Below are positions 56,801 through 64,000 of a stretch of DNA of 64,000 nt, piece after piece (within the stretch, counting starts at the first letter, position 1; each line of letters begins with the position of its first letter). Source of the stretch: Branchiostoma floridae. Its lineage: Eukaryota; Chordata; Leptocardii; Amphioxiformes; Branchiostomatidae. A model generated the notes under the pieces. The model was not told the origin of the DNA and did not search any database. It was given only the letters and a program-made list of their open reading frames with translations. The translations under genes were made by a program, and so were the position numbers. The DNA lies in the NCBI RefSeq assembly GCF_000003815.2, contig NC_049983.1, positions 16,452,059-16,516,058 of the forward strand, read 5' to 3'.

Positions 56801-59800
56801 GCTGACTGCCCCTGTCAGTTGCCCATCTACTGCAAATGCGCAAGCCTGGGCCTCACCAGCATTCCAGAACTTCTGCCAAGATCTTTAACTACTTTGGTTT
56901 TGGTTTCTAATCCCATATCAGGCATTCCCTCTGGCTCATTTTCAAAACTATCCAAGATTCAAAATATAAACCTATGCTGCAATCAAATAACAAACATTCA
57001 GCGTGGCACATTCTCGGATTTACCCCAACTCCGAAGTTTGATCTTAGACAGAAACAAAATCACCAGCATACAAAGTGGTGTATTCTCAGACTTGCCCCGA
57101 CTACAATTTCTCAACCTAGACCAAAACCAAATAGCTAACATCCAGCCAGGTGCATTGTCACGTTTACCCCAGCTCCAAACTCTGAAACTAGGCCACAACC
57201 AAATAACCAACATCCAGGATGGTATATTCTCAAATTTTCCCCAGCTCCAGGATTTGGAAATATACCAAAACAAAATAGCTACCATCGAGGTTGGTGCATT
57301 CTCAAATTTGCCCAAGCTAGTACATTTGTGCCTTCACCTCAACCAAATAGCCGCCATCCAGGATAATATATTTTCGGATTTACCCAAGCTCAAGGATTTG
57401 AACCTCAGCCACAACCAGATAACCACCATCAGGGAAAAATCATTCTCAGATTTACCCAAGCTACACAATTTGTACCTTGCCTCCAACCAAATAACTAAGA
57501 TTGAGCCTCATGCATTGTCAGAATTACCCCAGCTAAGAAGTTTGAAGCTAGGCTACAACCAAATACCTAACGTTCCGTCTGGTACAGTATGGGATTTAAC
57601 AAAGCTTGAAATTTTAGACCTGCAGTCAAACAAGATAACTACCCTTCCACGAGTAGCTATTGGCCTTTTGGCATCTATGAGTGGTGTTAACATTGGCAAT
57701 AACCCATGGAAGTGTGATTGTAATATTTCTCAATTTAGGCATGAAATGGCTAGATATTTTTCTGCTTCATTTGCAGAGCAGATGATATGTGTCGAGCCTG
57801 ACAAGTTCTTTGGAAGACAATTGAAAGATATCAATCTCGAAGAACTAGATTGTAGAAAGAAAACAATAACAACATTGCCTGTTGCTATCCCACCCTCACC
57901 TACCCCTTATGTGGAGCTGGGACATTCTTCAGTTGGTAAATATGAAGAAAATAATGCCAAACCAACACCACCTACCATAGCCCCAACATTTGCCCAAACC
58001 CCTAGGCCTGTTGCTGAACAGACATCAGATCTAAGATCTTCATTTGGTAATGCAGGCAATAATTGTCACCCAACACCACCGGCACCTAAAAGTAAAACAT
58101 CCGGCAAAATCCCTGTTGCTATTCAGGCCTCAGCTACCTCGTTAACAGTGCTAAGATCTTCATTTGGTGATGCAGGCAATAATGGTCATCCAACACCACC
58201 AACACCTATAAGTAAAACATCCGGCAAAATCCCCGTTAATATCCAGGCATCTCTTATCTCCTCTGAAGAGCTAAAATATTCCTCATTCAGGAATGCAGAA
58301 AATGATACTCTCACAATTACAACACCACCTGCTGTTAGTTCGGCATTTGACATAATGTCTGATAATACCCAAAGAAACGTGTTAGCAACAGTTACAACGA
58401 CACCATTAACCACTCGTGGTGGTTCGCTGAAACGAGAAAGGGACAGGCATTATGAATCAGAAACTGATATCTCTCTCCCTGTTTACATTGTCTCTCTTAG
58501 CGGTGCCGTAGCTGTCACTGCCCTCATTGTCGCCGTTATTGTCACAATCGTATACAAGAGAAGGGCAGGTAAACGTTCTCCGGACTCAGACGCAAATAAT
58601 GGTTTTAGCAACAGAAACATTACATCTACTATTGTAGTAACAGGCCAGGGAGGGCAATCAGAGACTGGACCCAAACCCACAACCACCCAGAACTCACCAT
58701 CAACCAATGCAAATATACCCTGTCATAACCAACCTCCCCCACTCCCCCCACGTCGCAAAGGTGCTTCTTTAGCACGCGAGAACGCCCAAGCGGAATGTCA
58801 TGACACTCAACCCAGGCCCAACAATCAACACATACCAGAAACCAATGATGGTCATGATGGTGCAAATGGCACTACACACCACTACCAACCATTAGCGAAG
58901 TCATGGAATATCAACGGACCCACTGATTGTCATGACTACTTAATGCTTGTAGCAAATGCGCAGGCCAATACAATCAAACCATACAAAGATGAGCCTCCCC
59001 CTCTTCCCCCATCCCGTAAAGTTGCTTATGCAGTAGATGAGAAAAAACACTACCAATATCTAACAAAACCCGATAACCAGCCTGCTGATGCAGCTGAAAC
59101 CCCACATCACTACCAATCTCTAAAACAAACCATGACAGTTGAAGGGTCCACTGATGAAAATGGTTACTTAGTACTTGAACCAAAAGTGAATGACAAAAAT
59201 TAACATCTGAACATTGCCCAGCCTGCTTCAATATCTACGATTAAGGTCTGTATCTAAAATTTCCATCAAATGCCACTATAAGGCCAAATATGGCCAGTCT
59301 CATGGGTCTCGTGGGCTCCAGGGTCACGCTGATGTATAGCTTATCAGATCTCCACTTACTCCTCCCAAACACCCCTTCTACATGTAGTTCACTTGTCTAC
59401 GGGTAAACTCGGATCCGCGAAAAGCGTTCTGCATGAGTGCCACGCCTTAAGATATATTTTATTGCTTTTTGAGTTAAACTAGCCTTCCAACCCAAACGCA
59501 TTCAAAATTGCAACATTCCAACAAGGGTAGATCTGCATAGAATCATAATTTTCGTCTGCACACCAAATGCCAACAAAAATGCATCCGATAATTTTACGTG
59601 GGCTGACATGCTGTTGTAAAGAGCAACTCAACAAGAGATTGTTGCATTGGTTCAGCTGAAGGTGCAAGTATATTACTAGCTATAAAGAGCAACTATCCGT
59701 TCGACGACTATGCTATTTGTTTACTTGATTATACACTCCCTGGAAGGGTGGAACTGAAAACTCACATATTATTTCAATCCCCGCTTCAAGTTAACAATTA

Positions 59801-62020
59801 TGGAGCATACCTGATAATGGCCACAGTAATAGTTACACATTCAACAATTTCGGGAACTTTTGCATGCAGATCTGTCAGAGACTTAGGTTCATGCATGCAA
59901 ACCCGTAAAGACAAATTATGACGTTAGCTTTTTTAGCAGAGGTAACAATGTACTGCAGTACGTATACGTGTTTAGTCAAAAAACGAGTGTTCAAAGTAAA
60001 TATGATGTGTTCTCAAAAATAACAATGAAAATATCTAAAGAATATCTTATTTCTCGTCCTTATAAGAGCAATAGTACGTTAAAGCAGTGTCTGTATTACA
60101 TTTAAGTTCAATTATCATCGATCTTTTATGACTTTATTGACAAGTCAAGACGTTTTCTCACCTTATATAACCTATGTATCAAGATTATAATGTACACATT
60201 TGTTAGTGGTGACTAAACCAGGGATTTAGATTTAGGGGATCAATATTTCATTCTAGAACATGACTGTATTAAGGTTTGTTTGGTAGGAAGTATGTATCAT
60301 AGTGTGTGTATAAAGATTCAGGTTTCCCTTTCTGACAAGTTTTCTATCTTTTAAGCATGTGGAGCAAATATGACATCTGCACATAAATTTCACCGTCTCC
60401 ACAGTTACTTTGTATGTAATGGACAAAAAAGCTTGTTCAACTTGCATTAGACATTACTTGCCATTGTTAATGTCCATAGAAGTTTTCTGTCACATTTATG
60501 TAAATTGAGTCAGATCTTATTACTACAGCAGTACTTTTCAATATTGTGAATACGTGGGGCATGATTGTTGCGTTGATTCAGCTGAAGGTGCAAGCATTTT
60601 ACTTCAATTGATAAAATCTAGAAGCATCAGAAAGAGTGGTAAAAGTATCAATCCATTTTTTGTAACTTTACAGTGAACTTGAACATTTTGACAATGTTTT
60701 CATTTCAATTCACCTTCGATTGCAAAACATTCGACCTTATTGCATGGGTGTTCTATTAGTTTGATTAGAGGATATTTCAGCGTACCATGGTTTCACAGAG
60801 CACTCACTGGTAGAAGAAGAAGTTTTTTCTTAATTGGTGCTATTCCACCATGTACCAAGATTCTCAAATGATTGTTCAAAAGTAATAATTATTCTCAGTG
60901 ATTGTTGTACAGTTTTGACTTTCAGGAGTAGGTGTAAGTCTTTGACAAATAAAGAGACACAGAGTATACTTCCGTTTTTGGTATGTAGTAGAAGTCTCAA
61001 CTCCCAACTTATAATTAATAAAAATTTTAACATCAAAATCCATGATTTTGTAAGTTTCAAATTCTTGACTTTTACCAGCTTTACAACATGTTTAACAGCT
61101 TACCAGAGCATAGACATCAAAAGGCAGAGGGAATAACACATTGGCATGTAAAAATTCAAACATTTCACAATGGTTACAAGCAGGTTATCATAATGGTTAC
61201 CTAATAGGATCCCCGCCGAAGTTGTGGATGTTCTCCTTCACCCAGACGATGGCTGCCCGCTGGTCCATGAGTCCGTAGTTTCCCGGGGAGTTCCGGTCCC
61301 CCGTGCTGAGGAACCCGAATACGTTCAGCCGGTAGTTCATGGCAACCACGATGACGTCGCCCCTGCTAGCCAAGCACTTGCCGTTGAACGACAACGCCGT
61401 GTCAAAGTTGAACCTTTTGGGGAATGGTAGCAGCTTTCATCGAGAGTTTTTTTTTTCATATTGTCATGATACACAAAAAGCCAGGTGTGATCGAGGCCAT
61501 CTCAAGAATATCCAGAACACCTTACTATCTGAAGTATACATGGCTCTGCATTACTGATGCTGACAGAACAACAGATCTTATGTTATGGAGAGCTGGAGCT
61601 CACATGCCCAAACACACAACAACAACAGAAAACATACCTTCCGCCATGAATATACACCATGACCGCTGCACTCTGAGTTGCGTTCGAGCCATTGACGGGT
61701 ACATAGATGTTCAGGAACAGGCAGTCCTCCGACACTGGTCCGTACTGTGTCCTGGTCTGCATGCACGAGGCTCCGAACGTCGAGGCGTTCCTTACGCCGT
61801 CCCATGGCTGGGCGGGCTGGGGCGGCCTGAAGCGGAGAGGGCCGGTCGGGGGAGCCGCGTAAGGAATGCCGAGGTATTCTTCTACTGTCGAGCCCTCGAA
61901 GGCGACGGTTCTGCCCGACACGCGGCCCAGACGTGTTGTCCGAGTTGGGTACGCATCCTGGGCCTTCACACAGAGCGACAACACTGCGAAAACTACGCTC
62001 AAGGATCCGGTCGAAGTCAT
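47841..62020 (-). CDS. Carboxylesterase type B / cholinesterase-like enzyme, seven exons, 580 aa
   Basis: Exons 62020-61638, 61413-61201, 54287-54025, 53751-53513, 51900-51760, 50989-50787 and 48141-47841 agree in phase (2,2,1,0,0,2) and total 1743 nt. The start at 62020 gives signal peptide [20 protein letters not shown]; an ATG 28 codons upstream is less likely. Motifs: [53 protein letters not shown], the nucleophile elbow FGESAGG (exon 3), acid Glu in GCNNDEGG (exon 4) and His in [12 protein letters not shown] (exon 6). The triad is complete. The short first Cys loop lacks the cholinesterase Trp region, so a general carboxylesterase is more likely than AChE. The C-terminus [17 protein letters not shown] after a small-residue stretch suggests a GPI-anchor signal. 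Intron 2 holds an entire receptor gene on the other strand. Confidence 0.88.
48142..48780. other. Esterase intron 6, 5' part
   Basis: A short segment TTTCATTTTACAAGGGTAAA near 48276 resembles tails seen elsewhere (TTTTACAAGGTACAAAG at 34515). No exon seen. Confidence 0.35.
48800..49390 (+). repeat. Four diverged tandem units of about 150 bp in esterase intron 6
   Basis: Units near 48812, 48965, 49118 and 49266 share CTGTATCTCSKGAACG, TTTGGTACGTG, TGATTTTGGGCCTC and CTTGAACTTGACAT blocks. Overlapping minus-strand ORFs with PTHVPKI and PTHAPKI are translations of this repeat, not genes. Confidence 0.7.
49665..49748 (+). CDS. Possible short first exon, unknown
   Basis: ATG frame [20 protein letters not shown] then IECGHKRK ends at a good donor AAAG|GTATGT in phase 0. 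The CxxC...H pattern is protein-like, but no downstream exon was found. It lies inside an esterase intron on the opposite strand and could belong to a transposon. Confidence 0.25.
49749..50786. other. Esterase intron 6, 3' part
   Basis: No supported feature. The ORF at 50452-50778 has no splice or family support. Confidence 0.35.
51520..51709. mobile_element. GC-ended MITE, copy D
   Basis: CGTCACATTTCCAGACTGGG at left; reversed right end GGCCTACGTCACATTTCCAA, then ACCGGGCCCCGGCCGGG. TAA stands outside both ends (51517-51519, 51710-51712). It ends only 50 bp from the donor of esterase exon 5. Confidence 0.75.
51935..53013. repeat. Dispersed repeat with CCTCCATGAAATGTCATGGAGG start, copy 2 (1.1 kb)
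   Basis: Opens with the hairpin ACCTCCATGA/TCATGGAGGT and a (GTCT)n stretch. Several diverged 150-bp subunits follow (GATAACTCAAGAA, TTTGGGCCCCCTAGCG, TTTGCATAATTAATGAG). It ends ATTTTCATGGAGGTATGAGG, then CTGAACTCTAG|T. Starts 35 bp from the acceptor of esterase exon 5. A CTAG end before T would fit a Helitron-type 3' end, but the other copy ends CTTG, so the class is open. Confidence 0.5.
53083..53163 (+). tRNA. tRNA-like sequence, probably a pseudogene or SINE head
   Basis: An A-box-like TGGCGTTGTGATTTGCACG and a perfect B box GGTTCGAATCC are about 40 bases apart. An anticodon-type hairpin CTGGATTTGTGATCCGG between them would give anticodon TGT. The acceptor stem does not pair and the T stem is imperfect, so a functional tRNA is unlikely. 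Confidence 0.3.
54288..56731. other. Esterase intron 2, left flank of the nested receptor gene
   Basis: Holds repeat fragments at 55590-56470 and AT-rich unique sequence. The polypyrimidine-AG TTTTCTATTCTTTAAG at 56718 looks like an acceptor 13 bases before the receptor ATG, so a 5' UTR exon of that gene may lie in this stretch. Confidence 0.4.
55590..56346. repeat. Repeat fragments ending in a LINE-type (AAAT)n tail
   Basis: GTCCTCCTCGGTGG and TTTGGGGCCCTAGTAG blocks resemble the 52-kb repeat. A separate tail GATGGGCCCCCTTGGAAATC, then GGGGCTACCC and (AAAT)6 at 56323-56346, looks like the 3' end of a truncated non-LTR element. Confidence 0.45.
56732..59203 (+). CDS. LRR single-pass receptor with YxxL and SH3-ligand tail, 823 aa, single coding exon
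   Basis: Signal peptide [20 protein letters not shown] is followed by an LRR N-cap ([11 protein letters not shown]). Eleven 24-residue LRRs of the LxxLxLxxNxIxxIxxGxFSxLPQ type span about 45-310. An LRR C-cap follows ([12 protein letters not shown]...MICVEP...LDC). A Thr/Pro-rich stalk has a duplicated unit SSFGxAGNNxHPTPPxPxSK. The TM helix [20 protein letters not shown] lies at about 584-610, then a stop-transfer YKRR. The 215-residue tail holds PPPLPPRRK (about 668) and PPPLPPSRK (about 755), SH3-type ligands. It also has five YxxL motifs: Y718 QPL, Y736 LML, Y774 QYL, Y794 QSL, Y812 LVL. No TIR or kinase domain is present. It is a candidate immune or adhesion receptor by architecture. The gene lies wholly inside esterase intron 2, antisense. 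Confidence 0.9.
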   Translation: MGRKLRHLLIFLLIILKEPNLLGADCPCQLPIYCKCASLGLTSIPELLPRSLTTLVLVSNPISGIPSGSFSKLSKIQNINLCCNQITNIQRGTFSDLPQLRSLILDRNKITSIQSGVFSDLPRLQFLNLDQNQIANIQPGALSRLPQLQTLKLGHNQITNIQDGIFSNFPQLQDLEIYQNKIATIEVGAFSNLPKLVHLCLHLNQIAAIQDNIFSDLPKLKDLNLSHNQITTIREKSFSDLPKLHNLYLASNQITKIEPHALSELPQLRSLKLGYNQIPNVPSGTVWDLTKLEILDLQSNKITTLPRVAIGLLASMSGVNIGNNPWKCDCNISQFRHEMARYFSASFAEQMICVEPDKFFGRQLKDINLEELDCRKKTITTLPVAIPPSPTPYVELGHSSVGKYEENNAKPTPPTIAPTFAQTPRPVAEQTSDLRSSFGNAGNNCHPTPPAPKSKTSGKIPVAIQASATSLTVLRSSFGDAGNNGHPTPPTPISKTSGKIPVNIQASLISSEELKYSSFRNAENDTLTITTPPAVSSAFDIMSDNTQRNVLATVTTTPLTTRGGSLKRERDRHYESETDISLPVYIVSLSGAVAVTALIVAVIVTIVYKRRAGKRSPDSDANNGFSNRNITSTIVVTGQGGQSETGPKPTTTQNSPSTNANIPCHNQPPPLPPRRKGASLARENAQAECHDTQPRPNNQHIPETNDGHDGANGTTHHYQPLAKSWNINGPTDCHDYLMLVANAQANTIKPYKDEPPPLPPSRKVAYAVDEKKHYQYLTKPDNQPADAAETPHHYQSLKQTMTVEGSTDENGYLVLEPKVNDKN
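59204..61200. other. Esterase intron 2, right flank
   Basis: Contains the presumed 3' UTR of the LRR receptor. AATAAA at about 60946 and ATTAATAAAAAT near 61015 are the only poly(A)-like hexamers noticed. The phrase TTCAGCTGAAGGTGCAAG occurs twice (59651 and 60578), a short dispersed repeat. No exon seen. Confidence 0.4.
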
Positions 62021-64000
62021 GACAGGGCGCGAGGAGTACGTCACTGGCCGGCAATGAGACCGCGGAGTCACAGATGTGGGGTAAAAGCTTCCAAGGTCTT
62101 CCAATGTCTATGGAACGGTGCCAACAAAGACACATGCATTAACAACGTAAACACATCCACCAAGCACTTGTTTAAATGATCTGACAACTGCTAATACGCT
62201 TGGGACAACATATGCAAATATGTTAGCATGAAACACATGCACATTGTCGAAGTTGTTTACAAACGTGAAGAAACCTTTAGCAACCTGAGTAGACTAAACT
62301 GCCATTTTCTGTTGGCATAATACAAGCTTTGAGTCTGTGCTCTTTTATCAATTGACCTTGCTCAAAGGTTCTATCCAGATGCTGTATGCGAGTCACGAAA
62401 TTGGCTTTAATTTCCGAGGGAAGTCATGTCCGTATACGACCGAAAAGTCTGCAACACATAGTTCTATTTGTGTCGGATAAAGCAACCTTTGTTTACATGG
62501 ACACGTACAGCGACAGCACTTGTCATTTGCTCGCATCAGTCACGAATGCCGATGTTTGAGGTTCCTGTTACAAGCTAAGGTCAATCAATGACGTCCGTAC
62601 CGAAAACCAACTGCAAGCCATTATGTTATACAGTGACACATCATGTTGTTGTAAGTCATCATTGAGAAAGAAAAGGGGGAATTACTACTTCAATCCACAT
62701 CAGGCAGATCTTCCCCATTGCTGAACAATACACATCATTTTCTCCATTAAGTCCCTTTATTTACTAAAGCATAGTCCTCAAGGACAGAAGCTTTGCCCCT
62801 CAGGGAAGACAGGTCCTTATTTTTGGACCAACACTTTTTCTTTACCCCCAAGACGGCAAGAGACCTGTCTTCTGGGTCAGACGTTTATTCTACATGTCAC
62901 ATCGTCAACTATTGAATTTTCTTATCTGTTATTGCCCATATGTTCCCATAGCAGTATGTTTCGACAGCTCTCTGTTCCGACATCACCTATACAACCCTTA
63001 CTGTAACATAAGGTTAATCTTGTTGAGAGAGAGAGTTTAGAGTTTATTTTGATCCACATTAGCCTCATTTTAGTTATCTCGGTTCTAACTAACTTTTTTT
63101 TGTGTGAAAGAAAACAACTCCATTATTGGAATGAAAACAAGGTATCTTTATTACAAACAACATTTGAATGAATGAATGAACGAAACGTTTGTTCGAACTT
63201 TGCAAACTGAACGTTTGAGTTGAATTGACTTGAACTGACTACGACCTTTAGTACTAGTGCACTTAAAATAAAATTAAAAAAACAACTAAGTTGTTGTTTG
63301 AGCAAAGCAACGAACTTAACACATGATCTCTGTAATCTCTTCGTGTGATTACTTGGCACTAACACCAGTGCATGCCTTAGGTAATTAAATACCTGATATG
63401 CAAGTAAGACACTTGAAATTACAGGCTGTGGTTACATCAATCCAGTGTTTTTTCGGTCTTTACAAAGATCACGAAGAGCTACAAGAGGCTGCGTATACGT
63501 ATATGATTTTCTACCCTGGCCAAAACTCAACTATGGCGTATTTCAGCCAACCACGCGTACGGCGTAGTTTGACAAGGCACGACGTATTTGTGCAACAGTA
63601 CCTTACAATTTGTTATTAAGACAAGAATGGAAACTGGACATTCGCTAAGTAGACAATAATTTCAACAACATTTAGTGCACCTAAATACTATGGGTGTACC
63701 TGCAATTATTAGAACTTGCAATCTTTATCAAAAGTGGCCTTTAAAAACAATGATGTTCAATGCTATGGAATGTAATTTTCGTACAACCCTAACTAGAACG
63801 AACCAAAACAGAAGACATGGTGCCAATAAGCTGAGACAGAGACCAGGTCCGTGCCCACAAACTTTAACGTCTGATGATGTACTTGTGCCTGTACAAGTTA
63901 CGACACCACTGTTCACTCGATAAGACATCGCTCGTATCACAAGAAGAAGACATGTCGACGAGAAGCCGCGAAGTCTGTTCTTATGTCAGTCCTTCAATGG
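62021..64000. other. 5' flank of the esterase gene, nothing else supported
   Basis: Presumed 5' UTR and promoter of the minus-strand esterase, with TACGTCACTGGCCGGC close to the start. Contains tandem GAATGAATGAATGAA at 63165 and scattered TTGAACTTGA-like runs. Short ORFs at 63398-63923 have no recognised family. Confidence 0.35.

Noticed and set aside
63398-63923. Two ORFs near the right edge as possible exons
   Set aside because: No family resemblance, no convincing splice signals and low-complexity composition.

Overview
The window is animal nuclear DNA: intron-split genes with GT-AG junctions, a signal recognition particle RNA gene, a non-LTR retrotransposon and many small DNA transposons. 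The combination (multi-exon C-type lectin, dermatopontin, GT31 glycosyltransferase, cholinesterase-like esterase, LRR receptor, Tx1-like LINE, dense TIR elements) suggests an invertebrate deuterostome, most likely a cephalochordate (amphioxus). That organism call is inference. Exon structures below were built by hand from splice signals and phase agreement.

Layout. 0.2-18 kb: a minus-strand gene for a low-complexity Pro/Ser/Thr/Gln-rich protein (exons 5401-5440 and 248-1876, continuing past the left edge). Its presumed 5' intron is filled with MITEs, minisatellites and a short dispersed 18-mer; a CpG-rich promoter-like block lies at 17.2-18.2 kb. 18-22 kb: fold-back elements and diverged duplications, no convincing gene. 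22.3-32.7 kb: a six-exon type II membrane C-type lectin gene whose intron 3 holds a LINE of about 6.7 kb with two long ORFs, interrupted by a 100-N assembly gap. 34.0-34.3 kb: a 7SL/SRP RNA gene (minus) beside a SET/MYND-like exon fragment. 35.4-40.1 kb: a gene for a Cys-bearing 10-residue repeat protein, preceded by a cluster of CRE-like sites. 43.0-44.0 kb: an intron-free beta-1,3-galactosyltransferase coding exon. 45.4-47.6 kb: a four-exon dermatopontin. 47.8-62.0 kb: a seven-exon carboxylesterase/cholinesterase-like gene (minus). Its 6.9-kb intron 2 contains, on the opposite strand, a complete single-exon LRR transmembrane receptor with five YxxL motifs and two PPPLPP motifs in its tail.

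Several genes encode secreted or surface proteins (lectin, LRR receptor, dermatopontin, probably GPI-anchored esterase, Golgi glycosyltransferase), but they do not form an operon-like unit. The candidates for something undescribed are the nested LRR receptor with duplicated paired-tyrosine modules, the Cys-repeat/Lys-tail protein, and the repeated 18-mer GGGGGTACGGACGGGACA at 10.1-11.4 kb.
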